Below the pieces are notes generated by a model. That model searched no databases, was not told where the DNA came from, and saw nothing but the letters and a program-made list of their open reading frames with translations. A DNA stretch of 64,000 nucleotides from Providencia alcalifaciens (GTDB lineage: Bacteria; Pseudomonadota; Gammaproteobacteria; Enterobacterales; Enterobacteriaceae), in contig JAOQNJ010000001.1 of the NCBI GenBank assembly GCA_025961275.1, positions 1,075,353 to 1,139,352 of the forward strand, given 5' to 3'. A program made the position numbers and the translations under genes. This document shows, piece after piece, positions 1 through 10,398 of the stretch. Position 1 is the first letter of the stretch. Every line of letters starts with the position of its first letter.

Positions 1-324
1 CTGGTTGATAGGATTAATGTGCTTTATTGCGGTCAAACAGTTGAAAGTGCAACACCTGCTGATATTCTGCAACGTCCACATCATCCCTATACCCAAGCAC
101 TTATTCGCTCAATACCGGATTTAGAAAGTCCTATCCCGCACAAAGGGCGATTAAATACCTTACCTGGCGCTATTCCATCACTAGAACATTTACCCATTGG
201 CTGCCGCCTAGGGCCTCGATGCCCTTATGCTCAACGAACATGCATTGTGGCGCCACCTCTGCGTAATATTAAAAATCATCTATTTGCTTGCCATTATCCG
301 CTAAATACGGAGGAGTCATCTTAA
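1..324 (+). CDS. sapD: Peptide ABC transporter ATP-binding protein SapD, 3' end
   Basis: C-terminal 107 residues of an Opp/Dpp-type ATPase; the start and nucleotide-binding motifs lie before the window. The visible part has the oligopeptide-transporter C-terminal region: the [12 protein letters not shown] motif, then [25 protein letters not shown], a cysteine-containing stretch typical of this subfamily. By homology SapD powers the inner-membrane SapABCDF transporter linked to antimicrobial peptide resistance and potassium uptake. Its TAA stop overlaps the sapF ATG by one base (TAATG), so the two are translationally coupled. The following sapF and fabI match E. coli order, which supports the name. 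Confidence 0.93.
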   Translation: MVDRINVLYCGQTVESATPADILQRPHHPYTQALIRSIPDLESPIPHKGRLNTLPGAIPSLEHLPIGCRLGPRCPYAQRTCIVAPPLRNIKNHLFACHYPLNTEESS

Positions 325-1127
325 TGGAAGCCTTGCTTGAGGTTCGCAATCTCACAAAAACATTCCGTTTTCGCGAAGGGCTATTTCGTCGCTACGAATT
401 ACAAGCGGTTAAGCCACTTAGTTTTAATTTACAAGCAGGACAAACACTGGCAATTATCGGTGCTAATGGTTCAGGTAAATCGACACTTGCGCGCATGTTA
501 TCTGGCGTTACTGAGCCCACGTCAGGCGAGATAATGATCCGAGGTCATCGCCTCAATTACGGTGATTATGGTTATCGTAGTCAACGTGTTCGCATGATAT
601 TCCAAGATCCAAGTACATCACTTAATCCTCGTCAGCGGATCGGGCAAACGCTTGAATTACCATTAAAACTAAACACAGAACTCACTGGAATTGAGCGGGA
701 ACGTCGTATCATCCAAACACTACGCCAAGTTGGTTTGTTAGCCGATCACGCGGAATATTACCCACATATGTTAGCATCAGGACAAAAACAGCGTGTGGCA
801 CTAGCAAGAGCCTTAATTTTGCAACCTGAGATTATCATTGCGGATGAAGCATTAGCTTCTTTAGATATGTCCATGCGCTCTCAAATCATCAATCTGATGC
901 TTGAGTTACAAGCTAAACAAGATATTGCCTATATCTATGTGACACAGCATCTTGGAATGATGAAACATATTAGTGACAAAATGCTGGTTATGGATCAAGG
1001 GGTTGTGGTTGAACGTGGAAATACAGCAGAAGTGCTGGCAGCACCACTACATGATGTCACCCGCCGATTGATTGAGAGCCACTTTGGTGAGCCTCTATCA
1101 ATTGATGCATGGCGGCAGGATATTTGA
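324..1127 (+). CDS. sapF: Peptide ABC transporter ATP-binding protein SapF
   Basis: Second ATPase of the Sap peptide transporter, 267 aa. Walker A is GANGSGKST near residue 50, the Q-loop is IFQDPSTSLNPRQ, the signature region is the atypical LASGQKQRVALARAL, and Walker B is IIIADEALASLD, followed by a switch histidine in YVTQHLGMM. The ATG at 324 is chosen over an in-frame TTG at 288 because it overlaps the sapD stop, has AGGAG just upstream, and gives the usual SapF N-terminus ([10 protein letters not shown]). It is the last gene of the sap operon; fabI follows after about 150 bases. Confidence 0.95.
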   Translation: MEALLEVRNLTKTFRFREGLFRRYELQAVKPLSFNLQAGQTLAIIGANGSGKSTLARMLSGVTEPTSGEIMIRGHRLNYGDYGYRSQRVRMIFQDPSTSLNPRQRIGQTLELPLKLNTELTGIERERRIIQTLRQVGLLADHAEYYPHMLASGQKQRVALARALILQPEIIIADEALASLDMSMRSQIINLMLELQAKQDIAYIYVTQHLGMMKHISDKMLVMDQGVVVERGNTAEVLAAPLHDVTRRLIESHFGEPLSIDAWRQDI

Positions 1128-1277
1128 CTGATCCGAGGAGAACAGCAAGATATCCTTCGCCTCAAAATACATGGTAATATATCGATAATTCGTCAATAAG
1201 AAATGCGAAAGCTACCCAAGACACTGTGTCTTCTGGTATATTTGCGTTTTCAATAGAAAATAAACAAGGATAATGCT

Positions 1278-2066
1278 ATGGGTTTTTTAACCGGCAAACG
1301 CATTTTAATCACTGGCGTTGCCAGTAAATTATCAATTGCATACGGTATTGCTAAAGCAATGCGTGAACAAGGTGCAGAACTCGCGTTCACCTATCAGAAC
1401 GAAAAATTGAAACCTCGCGTTCAAGAGTTTGCAGCATCTTTAGATTCTAATATCGTGATCGAATGTGATGTTGCTGACGATGCAAGTATTACAACTCTGT
1501 TTGCTGAATTAGGAAAATCATGGCCTAAATTTGATGGCTTCGTACATTCAATCGGTTTTGCTCCCGCAGATCAGCTTGATGGCGATTATGTTGATGCAGT
1601 AACGCGTGAAGGTTTCCGTATTGCTCATGATATCAGTGCATACAGTTTTGTTGCAATGGCAAAAGCATGCCGTGAAATGCTCAACCCGCAAGCGTCATTA
1701 CTGACGCTAACCTATTTAGGTGCAGAGCGCGCTATTCCTAACTATAACGTCATGGGTCTGGCTAAAGCATCTTTAGAAGCTAACGTTCGCTACATGGCTA
1801 ACGCAATGGGTCCTCAAGGTATTCGTGTGAATGCTGTTTCTGCTGGCCCTATCCGTACGCTAGCAGCATCAGGTATCAAAGATTTCCGCAAAATGCTCGC
1901 ACACTGTGAAGCTGTAACGCCAATTCGCCGCACAGTCACTATCGAAGACGTGGGTAATACTTCTGCATTCCTATGCTCAAATCTTGCAGCAGGTATTACT
2001 GGTGAAGTGGTTCATGTTGATGGTGGTTTCAGTATCGCAGCAATGAATGAATTAGAACTGAAATAA
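1278..2066 (+). CDS. fabI: Enoyl-[acyl-carrier-protein] reductase (NADH)
   Basis: 262-aa short-chain dehydrogenase that reduces trans-2-enoyl-ACP in the last step of each type II fatty-acid elongation cycle; target of triclosan and isoniazid-like diazaborines. The N-terminal nucleotide-binding stretch is [19 protein letters not shown], then the SIGFAP motif, and the FabI catalytic pattern Tyr-(Xaa)6-Lys in [11 protein letters not shown]. Length equals E. coli FabI. AAGGA sits just upstream of the ATG. The gene stands alone between sapF and a strong terminator at 2086-2110. No unusual residue is evident in the active-site motifs. Confidence 0.97.
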   Translation: MGFLTGKRILITGVASKLSIAYGIAKAMREQGAELAFTYQNEKLKPRVQEFAASLDSNIVIECDVADDASITTLFAELGKSWPKFDGFVHSIGFAPADQLDGDYVDAVTREGFRIAHDISAYSFVAMAKACREMLNPQASLLTLTYLGAERAIPNYNVMGLAKASLEANVRYMANAMGPQGIRVNAVSAGPIRTLAASGIKDFRKMLAHCEAVTPIRRTVTIEDVGNTSAFLCSNLAAGITGEVVHVDGGFSIAAMNELELK

Positions 2067-2085
2067 GTTTTATTTTTTTCATCAA

Positions 2086-2110
2086 AAACGCCATCTTCGG
2101 ATGGCGTTTT
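2086..2110 (+). terminator. Rho-independent terminator of fabI
   Basis: Perfect inverted repeat AACGCCATC-TTCG-GATGGCGTT with a stable UUCG tetraloop, then a short T stretch, 20 bases after the fabI stop. It could also end the convergent transcript from the DUF817 gene on the minus strand, since an A-rich stretch precedes it. Confidence 0.85.
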
Positions 2111-2136
2111 ATATGGATAAACCATCGTACATGGTA

Positions 2137-3003
2137 CTAACGCGCTATCATAACATTTGCTTTGATATGTTTGAGATGAACGACGATGGTAAACGTCACA
2201 ATCACCAATAACGACCATGCCCCCCATTTCCCTGCATGAACCACTGACCATGCACCAATTTGATCTGGGTATTGCCAAACACCGAAAAAAGTACCGAAAT
2301 TTTCCGTCAGCCAAATAAAGAAACCGATTAACATAAAAGCAAGTAGCAATGGCATTTTTCGCTCTTTATCCAATGGCGTGAAAAACACAGTGCTGCGAGC
2401 GTATAAACCAAAAATAAAAGTCGTTAAATACCAACGATAATCATCGATATAGTGATGGCTAAAAAAGTTAATATAAATCGCTAAAGCGACCAACGTTGCC
2501 ATCCAATATGGTGGATAATGTTCAATGCGGACATTGAAAAAACGCCATGATTGAATAATAAAGCTACCAACCGCAGCATACATAAAACCCGTAAATAAGG
2601 GGACACCCCATAATTTGGTATAAGCTTCATTTGGATATTGCCATGATGCAATCGTTACTGATGTTTTGAACAGTTCCATCACAAAGCCCACTAAATGAAA
2701 TACACAAATTGCTTTTAACTCATCCCAAGTTTCTAATTTTGACCATACCAACAATGCCTGAAACCCGACAGCAAAAATTAACAATACATCGTAACGAGGT
2801 AAATTAAATATTCCTTTTGCCGGAACAATAAATAGAGCTAAAAAAAGGAATCCTGCAAATAAGCATGAGCGAGCATTAATCAGCCCAAAAAACAAAAACT
2901 CTAAAATAAAACGTTTAAATCCTTTGCTATTATTTGGCCTGTGAGCCAGTAATAAATCATCAAGTTTATGTAAAACATTTATTTTCTGACACACGCTTTT
3001 CAT
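2137..3003 (-). CDS. DUF817 family integral membrane protein
   Basis: 288-aa polytopic inner-membrane protein. About eight hydrophobic segments are visible, for example around FLEFLFFGLINARSCLFAG, YDVLLIFAVGFQALLVW and LLAFMLIGFFIWL. Recurring aromatic motifs (WQYPNEAYTKLWGVPLF and FGVWQYPDQIGAW) are typical of the DUF817 family. The function of the family is not known; no catalytic motif is seen. It is convergent with fabI and divergent from the glutathione transferase gene. The family assignment is from memory of the motif pattern. Confidence 0.8.
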   Translation of the reverse strand: MKSVCQKINVLHKLDDLLLAHRPNNSKGFKRFILEFLFFGLINARSCLFAGFLFLALFIVPAKGIFNLPRYDVLLIFAVGFQALLVWSKLETWDELKAICVFHLVGFVMELFKTSVTIASWQYPNEAYTKLWGVPLFTGFMYAAVGSFIIQSWRFFNVRIEHYPPYWMATLVALAIYINFFSHHYIDDYRWYLTTFIFGLYARSTVFFTPLDKERKMPLLLAFMLIGFFIWLTENFGTFFGVWQYPDQIGAWSVVHAGKWGAWSLLVIVTFTIVVHLKHIKANVMIAR

Positions 3004-3547
3004 GCAATAAACCTTTTATTATGTCCTCAAAAAACTCAAGCTACACTTAGGTAAGAAGCAACTTTCTTTCGATAACCAATCTCATGGGGGAGTACATAAA
3101 TTATTATGTGGCAAATAACATTAGCGAGCCATCAACGCAATATCGCTTGAAGTATGAACGGCATAACTTATTAATTTTGTAAGAAAAAACTCCTGTGCAT
3201 AATGATTGTAACGCGAGAATTCTAACAGGAATGATTAACACATAAATTAGGTATCAATCTTAATTATTGCACTGAGAAGCAACCTACATGACCCAAACGC
3301 AAATAATTTAACTAATTGTTAAATAAAATTATATTTATAATGACTGCATATGGATAGCTATCAATGTGCATTGACTCAGATATCAGGCGTTATCTATACA
3401 CGCTGCCAACGTTAACTTAAAGCATGAAGACGTATTGATGAGATCAAACAAAACTAACACCTAATGCAGATAGTTTGAAATTAGTCGTGTTATACTGATA
3501 AAGACATTGATCTACTGATTGCCACATAATTATTTAGGAGTCTTATG
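3004..3547. other. Intergenic region between divergent DUF817 and gst genes
   Basis: About 540 AT-rich bases that must contain the two divergent promoters. I see no ORF with coding character, no RNA gene and no clear operator. A GGAG ribosome-binding site lies at the right end before gst. Confidence 0.6.
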
Positions 3548-4153
3548 ATGAAATTGTATTATGCTCCCGGTGCTTGCTCGCTTTCTCCACATATTATTTT
3601 GCGCGAAACAGGGCTGGATTTCAGCATTGAGCGTGTGAATTTAAAAGAAAAGAAAACAGAAAATGGTGAGGATTTTTTAGCAATCAACCCTAAAGGCCAA
3701 GTTCCTACCTTGATCTTAGATAGTGGTGAACTCTTGACTGAAGGTGCCGTCATTGTGCAATATCTTGCAGACCAAAAAATAGATAGAAACTTAATTGCAC
3801 CTGCTGGCACGATGAAACGCTATCATCAACTAGAAGCCCTTAATTTTATCTCCACAGAATTACATAAGAACTTTGGTGCTCTATTCTCTCCTGGTGCGCC
3901 TGAAGAATATAAATCACTGATTAAAGCAACACTTGTGAAAAAATTCCAATATGTCGATGATGTACTGGCAAAAAAAGATTTTTTTGCAGATGACTGTTTT
4001 ACCGTTGCAGATGCTTATCTATTTACAGTGACTAACTGGACTAAGCTGGTTGGCGTCGACATTACTCACCTCGATCACTTGACAGAGTATTGCGCAAAAA
4101 TTACAAAACGCCCTAAAGTTCAAGAAGCTCTAGTGGCAGAAGGCTTAATTTGA
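3548..4153 (+). CDS. gstA: Beta-class glutathione S-transferase
   Basis: 201-aa cytosolic glutathione transferase that conjugates glutathione to electrophiles. N-terminal thioredoxin fold with the beta-class signature [12 protein letters not shown], containing the Cys10 that forms a mixed disulfide with glutathione; NPKGQVPTL (cis-Pro) and [13 protein letters not shown] bind glutathione; the all-alpha C-terminal domain contains [11 protein letters not shown]. The second of two adjacent ATGs (3548) is preferred because it gives the standard MKLYYAPG start and better spacing to GGAG. E. coli gstA lies in the same neighbourhood beside pdxY. Confidence 0.92.
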   Translation: MKLYYAPGACSLSPHIILRETGLDFSIERVNLKEKKTENGEDFLAINPKGQVPTLILDSGELLTEGAVIVQYLADQKIDRNLIAPAGTMKRYHQLEALNFISTELHKNFGALFSPGAPEEYKSLIKATLVKKFQYVDDVLAKKDFFADDCFTVADAYLFTVTNWTKLVGVDITHLDHLTEYCAKITKRPKVQEALVAEGLI

Positions 4154-4374
4154 TTTAAATTTAGCGCTTTGCAACTTGGGGCGCTATATTATTATTCGAA
4201 ATTTAAAACCCTCTTATTATATTCTCCCCTTGCTAACTCTACTTATAGATTACTCATAGTGTTTTGATATGATGAAATTAATCAAATGATATACCTCAAA
4301 TAGCTCAACATGCATGTAAGTGGCAAGCAAAGAAATTCCTAAAATAACGATAAACTGAATATAGAGAGTGACTA

Positions 4375-5364
4375 ATGTCAAATATTAAAATATATCCAGC
4401 CACGGAGCTAAATAAAAAAGCATTAGTTGGCATCAGCACATGCTTACTAGGTAAAAATGTCAGATTTGATGGTGGTCATAAACGTTTCCAACTCGCTGTT
4501 GATGAACTCTCTGATTTTTTCGAATATCAATCCGTATGTCCTGAAATGACGATAGGCTTATCTACACCTCGACCGGCTTTACGATTAGTCAAATCAAATG
4601 AGGGTATTATTGAGTTACGATTCAGTGATGGTCGTGAGGGTGATTTAACCGAGAAGATGAATACCTTTTCAACGGATTATTTAAACCAAAATTGGCCCTT
4701 TAGTGGTTATATTGTTTGTGCAAAGTCCCCTAGCTGTGGACTAGAGCGTGTTCGTGTTTACGATGCAATTGGTAATGGTAATCGTAAAGCAGGAACGGGT
4801 ATTTTCACTGAAAAATTACAAAAACATATGCCATGGCTCCCTATAGAGGAAGATGGTCGTTTAAACGATCCTCACATTAGAGAAAATTTTATAACGCGAG
4901 TATTTGCGTTAAATGAATTAAATACGCTAAAAGAAAACAATCCAACACGACAAGCACTAATTGATTTCCATTCTCGCTATAAATTACTGTTGCTAGCCCA
5001 TTCACAACCTCTTTATCGCGATCTGGGCCGTTTTGTTGCGACTATTAAAGAGTGGGCATCAATGACATCGTTTATACTGGAGTATCGTAATCGATTTATG
5101 GCCTTGTTACAGCATCAGGCGACTCGTCGTAGCCATACAAATGTTCTGATGCATATTCAAGGATACTTTAAACATCATTTAACATCTAAACAGCGTCAGG
5201 CATTGAGTCTATTAATCCTAGATTATCGTCAGGGTATACAACCGCTCCTCGCCCCCATCACATTGCTCAATCACTATTTATCTGAATATCCTAACGATTA
5301 CTTACTGCAACAACGTTATTTCCAGCCTTATCCTTATGCACTAAGATTAAGGTATGGACTATAG
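4375..5364 (+). CDS. DUF523 and DUF1722 domain protein (YbgA-like)
   Basis: 329-aa cytoplasmic two-domain protein. Residues about 15-160 form the DUF523 domain: GISTCLLGKNVRFDGGHKR, a SVCPEMTIGLSTPRPALRL stretch and the cysteine motif CAKSPSCGLERVRVY. Residues about 190-320 are DUF1722, the YbgA domain, with HSRYKLLLLAHS and YFKHHLTSKQRQ. The biochemical role is uncertain; the conserved cysteines suggest a metal or thiol chemistry, and YbgA relatives often sit with photolyase genes, which is not the case here. The gene has its own promoter space and ends 40 bases before the lipocalin gene. Confidence 0.82.
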   Translation: MSNIKIYPATELNKKALVGISTCLLGKNVRFDGGHKRFQLAVDELSDFFEYQSVCPEMTIGLSTPRPALRLVKSNEGIIELRFSDGREGDLTEKMNTFSTDYLNQNWPFSGYIVCAKSPSCGLERVRVYDAIGNGNRKAGTGIFTEKLQKHMPWLPIEEDGRLNDPHIRENFITRVFALNELNTLKENNPTRQALIDFHSRYKLLLLAHSQPLYRDLGRFVATIKEWASMTSFILEYRNRFMALLQHQATRRSHTNVLMHIQGYFKHHLTSKQRQALSLLILDYRQGIQPLLAPITLLNHYLSEYPNDYLLQQRYFQPYPYALRLRYGL

Positions 5365-5404
5365 TTAATTAGATTATTTATTAATAGAAGAGGGTCACAA
5401 TTGT

Positions 5405-5917
5405 ATGATGCGTTCATTTTTTGCGTTATTTACCTCCTTTATACTGTCTGGATGCAGCGTGAAACCTCCAAGTGATATTCACCCTATTACAGGATTTGAG
5501 TTATCACGTTATCTAGGTCAATGGTATGAAATTGCTCGGATTGATAATCGTTTTGAGAAGGGATTAGTACAAGTCACCGCAGATTACTCACTTCGTGAAG
5601 ATGGTGGAGTTAAGGTGGTTAATCGTGGTTGGGAGGAAAATCAAGGGCGTTGGAAAGAAAGTATAGGTAAAGCTTATTTTATTGAGTCACCTGATAAAGG
5701 TGCACTGAAAGTCTCATTTTTTGGCCCGTTCTATGGTGGATACAATATTATTAAGTTGGACGATAATTATCAATATTCACTCGTTGTCGGCCCAAATAAA
5801 GATTATTTGTGGATTTTATCTAGAACACCGACGATGCCATCTGAATTATTAGAAGAATATATTCAATTTGCCGTACATTATGGATTTGAACGAGATAGGA
5901 TCTTAATATTTAAGTAA
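5405..5917 (+). CDS. blc: Outer-membrane lipoprotein of the lipocalin family (Blc-like)
   Basis: 170-aa lipocalin. A lipoprotein signal peptide ends in the lipobox LSGC (cysteine near residue 17). The hallmark GxW motif is LGQWYEIARIDNRFEKGL, followed by strands of the beta-barrel and the C-terminal YLWILSRTPTM motif of bacterial Blc proteins, which bind lysophospholipids at the outer membrane. The residue after the Cys is Ser, compatible with outer-membrane sorting. Two ATGs are adjacent (5405 and 5408); GAGGG lies about ten bases before the first. It may be co-transcribed with the DUF523/DUF1722 gene 40 bases upstream. Confidence 0.88.
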   Translation: MMRSFFALFTSFILSGCSVKPPSDIHPITGFELSRYLGQWYEIARIDNRFEKGLVQVTADYSLREDGGVKVVNRGWEENQGRWKESIGKAYFIESPDKGALKVSFFGPFYGGYNIIKLDDNYQYSLVVGPNKDYLWILSRTPTMPSELLEEYIQFAVHYGFERDRILIFK

Positions 5918-6141
5918 AGCAATCATAACAGGCAGATTATTAGCAATTTTCACAATTTATTTTTCTAATTTCTTTCGTTTTATAGGCAGGTAATTCGAAT
6001 TTTTCATAGGCATTAAGTACCACTATTGTGATGATTAAAAGCTGGATAGCGCAGTTGAGCCTAGCTGAAAGTCGTCAAGAGCCATGTAACATGATGTAAA
6101 ACTTTTACCTCGCGTTTTTTGAATACTGCGCTAGTATTTTT

Positions 6142-6171
6142 AATATCCCCTTCAATTACCTGAAGGGGATA
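6142..6171. terminator. Hairpin downstream of pdxY
   Basis: Inverted repeat with arms of about 12 bases (ATATCCCCTTCA pairing with TGAAGGGGATAT) around a 5-base loop, between the convergent lipocalin and pdxY genes. There is no good T-run on either side, so termination function is only likely. Confidence 0.5.
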
Positions 6172-6187
6172 TCCAATTATAAAATGT

Positions 6188-7051
6188 TTAATCTATTTCT
6201 GTTAAACAGAATTTATGTTCTGGATTAACGATTTTGTCCTGTGCAGCGACCAACTGAAGTTCATACTCTCCCATCTCTTTGGTTTGTATCATCACTTCGT
6301 ACACAGCAGCTGTAACATGCTCTAACGCTTTTGGTAAGCTTTCACCTTTTAACAGGTGCACCAACATTAAACCACTGGTTAAATCGCCGACACCAACAGG
6401 TTGTTTTACACCAAAATCCACTAAGGGGCGACTTATATGCCAGCTATGATCTTCGGTGACTAAGATCATTTCAAAACGGTCAGCTCTGAAGCCAGCTCGA
6501 CTCAAATGCTTTACTAATACAATTTTAGGGCCTATGCAGCATAATTGACGCGCTGCCTGTACGGCTTGCTCGACAGTTAAGATTGTTTCACCCGATAAAG
6601 TCTCCAATTCGAGTAAGTTAGGCGCGATAATATCACTTGCTTGCAAAGCTTGTTGACAAAAGAATTCAGCAACACCTGGGGCGACAATACAGCCTTTCTC
6701 AGGATGCCCCATCACTGGATCGCAAAAATAGAGCGCTTGAGGATTTGCGGCTTTAACTTGCTTAACAATAGCTAAAATATCATTGCCTTGCTCAGCAGAA
6801 CCAATATAACCACTTAATACAGCATCACAAATTTCAAGTTTATGAATTTTGGCTAAACCACTGACAATATCCGCCAAATGCTGTCCTGGAAAAACTGTAC
6901 CTGTCCATTGTGGGTATTGTGTGTGATTGGAGAATTGAACTGTATTAAGAGGCCAGACATCGACCCCCATGCGACACATAGGGAATGCAGCAGCACTATT
7001 TCCTGCATGGCCGAAAACAACATGGGATTGTATTGAAAGAACACTTTTCAT
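6188..7051 (-). CDS. pdxY: Pyridoxal kinase PdxY
   Basis: 287-aa ribokinase-superfamily enzyme that phosphorylates pyridoxal to pyridoxal 5'-phosphate (vitamin B6 salvage). The N-terminus [19 protein letters not shown] is diagnostic; [16 protein letters not shown] is the substrate-binding segment and [13 protein letters not shown] carries the catalytic aspartate region of the family. Length equals E. coli PdxY. It lies downstream of tyrS on the same strand, in the order pdxH-tyrS-pdxY also found in E. coli; the hairpin between tyrS and pdxY suggests only partial read-through. Confidence 0.96.
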   Translation of the reverse strand: MKSVLSIQSHVVFGHAGNSAAAFPMCRMGVDVWPLNTVQFSNHTQYPQWTGTVFPGQHLADIVSGLAKIHKLEICDAVLSGYIGSAEQGNDILAIVKQVKAANPQALYFCDPVMGHPEKGCIVAPGVAEFFCQQALQASDIIAPNLLELETLSGETILTVEQAVQAARQLCCIGPKIVLVKHLSRAGFRADRFEMILVTEDHSWHISRPLVDFGVKQPVGVGDLTSGLMLVHLLKGESLPKALEHVTAAVYEVMIQTKEMGEYELQLVAAQDKIVNPEHKFCLTEID

Positions 7052-7117
7052 GGAGAACCCAAGGAATTGTTATATCGAATGAAGAAAAATCAGTGAGTAA
7101 CCATTGTAGATATGAAT

Positions 7118-7138
7118 AGCCCGAGAAATCCTCGGGCT
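7118..7138 (-). terminator. Hairpin between tyrS and pdxY
   Basis: Perfect 8-bp inverted repeat AGCCCGAG/CTCGGGCT with a 5-base loop, 24 bases after the tyrS stop. The downstream U-tract on the minus strand is weak (ATTCAT), so it may attenuate rather than stop transcription into pdxY. Confidence 0.65.
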
Positions 7139-7161
7139 AATATGACAATGGATAGTCAGAG

Positions 7162-8436
7162 CTATTTCCAGTTGATCAAGCAATCATTTTTCTTGCCACG
7201 ACGAATTAATGTGAAGCGACCAAATAAACGATCGGCATCATTAAATACATACATTGGCTCAGATTGCTTTTGACCATTAACCGCAACTGCATTAGAGCTA
7301 ATCGCCGTTCTTGCTTGGCCACGAGAAGGAGTTAATTCTGAATCAACTAATGCTTGTTGCAAATCAGCACCATCTTCAAGCGTAATGGATGGCATACCAT
7401 CTTGTGCCAATTGCTTGAAATCCTCTTCTGTTAAATCACCAACAGAACCAAAGAATAAGCTATCGGTTATACGTCGTGCTGCCGCTAAACCTTCATCACC
7501 ATGAACCAATCGAGTGACATTTTCAGCCAATACATACTGTGCACGAGGTGCTTTACCGCTGCTTTTATCTTCTTCTTCAAGTGCATCAATTTCATTCAAT
7601 TCCATGAAGGTAAAGAATTTCAAGAAGCGATAGACATCGGCATCTGCAGTATTGATCCAGAATTGATAGAATTTGTATGGGCTGGTTTTCTTAGGATCAA
7701 GCCATACTGCACCGCCTTCAGTTTTACCAAATTTAGTTCCATCTGATTTAGTTATTAGAGGAACTGTCAGACCAAATACTTGGTTTTGATGTAAACGGCG
7801 AGTAAGATCGATACCTGATGTGATGTTGCCCCATTGGTCTGAACCACCAATTTGTAATGCAACACCATACTCTTTATTCAGATTCGCAAAGTCGTAGCCT
7901 TGCAGTAGGTTATAAGCAAATTCAGTAAAAGAGATACCAACATCATCACGGTTCAGACGTTGTTTGACTGCTTCTTTATTGATCATCTGGTTAACAGAGA
8001 AATGCTTGCCGATATCTCGTAAGAAAGTCAGCACGTCCATTTTACCAAACCAATCATAGTTATTGGCAAGTGCTGCGCTATTATCGCCACAATCAAAACT
8101 TAAGAAAGGGGAAACTTGATTACGGATTTTATCTACCCACTCTTGAACGGTCTCTGCGGTATTTAATTTACGCTCAGAGGCTTTAAAGCTCGGATCACCA
8201 ATTAGGCCCGTTGCGCCACCGACCAACGCCACAGGCTTGTGCCCGGCTAGTTGGAATCGTTTTAAACACAGCAAGGGAACCAGATGGCCCAAATGCAAGC
8301 TATCGGCGGTAGGGTCGAAGCCACAATAGAGAGAGATTGGGCCCTGCGCCAGTTTCTCTGCTAACGCATCCTCGTCCGTTACCTGGGCAACGAGGCCCCG
8401 CTCTTGCAATTGTTTAATCAGGTTATTGCTAGACAT
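7162..8436 (-). CDS. tyrS: Tyrosine--tRNA ligase
   Basis: 424-aa class I aminoacyl-tRNA synthetase that charges tRNA-Tyr. The HIGH-like motif is HLGH in [12 protein letters not shown] and the KMSKS-like motif is KFGKT; both have the enteric TyrS form. [11 protein letters not shown] and [11 protein letters not shown] are tyrosine-binding segments, and an S4 RNA-binding domain ends the protein (SRGQARTAI to RRGKKN). The start at 8436 ([10 protein letters not shown]) is chosen over an in-frame ATG 12 bases upstream because GGAG is correctly spaced before it and the result matches E. coli TyrS. Confidence 0.97.
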   Translation of the reverse strand: MSSNNLIKQLQERGLVAQVTDEDALAEKLAQGPISLYCGFDPTADSLHLGHLVPLLCLKRFQLAGHKPVALVGGATGLIGDPSFKASERKLNTAETVQEWVDKIRNQVSPFLSFDCGDNSAALANNYDWFGKMDVLTFLRDIGKHFSVNQMINKEAVKQRLNRDDVGISFTEFAYNLLQGYDFANLNKEYGVALQIGGSDQWGNITSGIDLTRRLHQNQVFGLTVPLITKSDGTKFGKTEGGAVWLDPKKTSPYKFYQFWINTADADVYRFLKFFTFMELNEIDALEEEDKSSGKAPRAQYVLAENVTRLVHGDEGLAAARRITDSLFFGSVGDLTEEDFKQLAQDGMPSITLEDGADLQQALVDSELTPSRGQARTAISSNAVAVNGQKQSEPMYVFNDADRLFGRFTLIRRGKKNDCLINWK

Positions 8437-8595
8437 CAATGACTCCATCAGTTGAATTTTGTCTATCTATTTTAGTTAAAATACACCGTGGTTTAAGCAT
8501 TGGCTCAAACCGCGTAAGTGTAGCTTGTCAGTTTTCGTAAGCGAAGCTATAGCATAAAGCCCATAGCTTTTAAGTGCCAGCTAAAAAATACATTT

Positions 8596-9249
8596 TTACG
8601 GTGCTAATCTATCAATTTTCCAGCCATTTTCTTCGCGTTGATAAAGGAAACGGTCATGTAATCGATTTGCCCCACCCTGCCAAAATTCAACACTATTAAA
8701 CACCACACGAAACCCGCCCCAGAAACTTGGCAGTGGAACTTCACCGTTTTGGAATTTCTGTTTTAACTCCAAAAATTTACCTTCCAAAATACTGCGAGCT
8801 GAGATTTTAGATGATTGATGAGATGCCCAAGCTGCAATTTGACTATCTTTTGGACGACTATGAAAATATTTTATTACTTCAATTGGATTTAAACGTTCAG
8901 CAACACCCAAAAAATTGACTTGCCGCTCTAACGGGTACCATGGAAAATGCGAGCTGATCTTATTATTGTTTCCTAAATGCTGAGCCTTGCGACTACCCAT
9001 ATTTGTATAAAAAATCAATCCTTTTTCGTCGACGTGTTTCAATAACACGATTCGTTGATATGGCTGACCTGTTTCATCAACTGTAGCCACACACATTGCT
9101 GTCGGATCACTTAAATTCGCTTCGCAAGCTTGCTTCATCCATAATTCAAATAATTGAAGTGGATCAGATGGTAAATCTGCACGTCTTAATCCCCCCTGAG
9201 TATATTCACGGCGTAGCGCAGCTAAATCTATTTTTTGTGCATCGTTCAT
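8596..9249 (-). CDS. pdxH: Pyridoxine/pyridoxamine 5'-phosphate oxidase
   Basis: 217-aa FMN-dependent oxidase that makes pyridoxal 5'-phosphate from pyridoxine- or pyridoxamine-phosphate. The N-terminal [10 protein letters not shown], the FMN-binding [19 protein letters not shown] and GSRKAQHL, and the C-terminal signature [12 protein letters not shown] are all present. Two ATGs are adjacent (9252 and 9249); the second is better spaced to AGGA. Together with pdxY, this makes the minus-strand cluster a B6 salvage group, as in E. coli. anmK ends 25 bases upstream, so co-transcription is likely. Confidence 0.96.
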   Translation of the reverse strand: MNDAQKIDLAALRREYTQGGLRRADLPSDPLQLFELWMKQACEANLSDPTAMCVATVDETGQPYQRIVLLKHVDEKGLIFYTNMGSRKAQHLGNNNKISSHFPWYPLERQVNFLGVAERLNPIEVIKYFHSRPKDSQIAAWASHQSSKISARSILEGKFLELKQKFQNGEVPLPSFWGGFRVVFNSVEFWQGGANRLHDRFLYQREENGWKIDRLAP

Positions 9250-9273
9250 CATTTTCCTATTTCCTTAACGCAA

Positions 9274-10398
9274 TTATTTTTCATCAGTATTCGCAGGATA
9301 AATAGCACCAAGCACAGTCTCACGATCAGCACCGGTAACGGAAGCAAGATTACCAGGTAAGTTAGCAATTGTACGCGAAGCAAGCCATGCAAAAGCAAGC
9401 GCCTCCATATTATCACCACTTAAACCATATTTATCGCTAGGACCAACTTCTGTTCCCGCTAGCAAAGTAGCTAACCTCTGCATAAGAAATGTATTTCTTG
9501 CTCCACCACCGCAAACAATTAAACGTTCACAACCGCCACAAAGCAAGATTTGTTCTGCTATCGAAGTTGCCGTTAATTCACATAAAGTAGCTTGAACATC
9601 TTGTGGAGAGATACCTTTAATATTAGATAAATGCGTATCTAGCCATTGCATATTAAAGTATTCACGACCCGTGCTTTTTGGCGCTGAGCGTCTAAAATAA
9701 GGGTCAAATAACATCGCTTTTAATAATGATTGATTTACTACGCCTGTACTCGCCCAATCACCATTTTCATCATAAGCACATCGTTTGTGACGCCATATCC
9801 ATGTATCCATCAACATATTCCCAGGGCCAGTGTCATAGCCTTTAACATAAACATTGGGAAGCAAGGCCGTAATATTTGATATACCACCGATATTCAATAT
9901 AATTCTTTTTTCTGTTGCGTGCCCAAGAACAGCTAAGTGAAAAGCAGGCACAAGAGGTGCCCCTTGCCCGCCATAAGCCATATCTCTGCGCCTAAAATCA
10001 CCAACAGTCATAATTCCAGTCAATGCAGCAACCCGATTATTATCGCCAAGTTGAATAGTAAAGGGTTGTTCACCATCAGGTTCATGCCAAACCGTTTGCC
10101 CATGACAACCAGTCGCAATGATATCTTTCGCTGGTACTCCTGTTTCGGCAAGCAATTGATTAATCGCTTGAGCGTATAGCGTGCCTAATTCACGATCAAT
10201 TTTACCCACTTCGGATAGTGTTGTTTCTTGTCCTTGGCAAATATTAAGAATTCTTTTTTTTAACTCTGTAGGAAAGGCAACACTGATACTAGATTGCTCA
10301 GCAACAAATTTATTGCTAATCGCAGCGAGAACAACATCGACTCCGTCTAAACTAGTTCCGGACATAACCCCTATATAACGACCCGACTTTATCATCAT
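9274..10398 (-). CDS. anmK: Anhydro-N-acetylmuramic acid kinase
   Basis: 374-aa ASKHA-fold kinase that hydrolyses and phosphorylates 1,6-anhydroMurNAc to MurNAc-6-phosphate in peptidoglycan recycling. The N-terminal [12 protein letters not shown] motif is diagnostic; [30 protein letters not shown] (catalytic Asp region), [11 protein letters not shown] and [10 protein letters not shown] follow in order. The ATG at 10398 has GGAAC six bases upstream. It is divergent from slyB, the E. coli arrangement. Confidence 0.95.
   Translation of the reverse strand: MMIKSGRYIGVMSGTSLDGVDVVLAAISNKFVAEQSSISVAFPTELKKRILNICQGQETTLSEVGKIDRELGTLYAQAINQLLAETGVPAKDIIATGCHGQTVWHEPDGEQPFTIQLGDNNRVAALTGIMTVGDFRRRDMAYGGQGAPLVPAFHLAVLGHATEKRIILNIGGISNITALLPNVYVKGYDTGPGNMLMDTWIWRHKRCAYDENGDWASTGVVNQSLLKAMLFDPYFRRSAPKSTGREYFNMQWLDTHLSNIKGISPQDVQATLCELTATSIAEQILLCGGCERLIVCGGGARNTFLMQRLATLLAGTEVGPSDKYGLSGDNMEALAFAWLASRTIANLPGNLASVTGADRETVLGAIYPANTDEK

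Noticed and set aside
2012..2314. Minus-strand 100-codon frame between fabI and the DUF817 gene
   Set aside because: Overlaps the fabI terminator and the end of the DUF817 gene in another frame; no family features.
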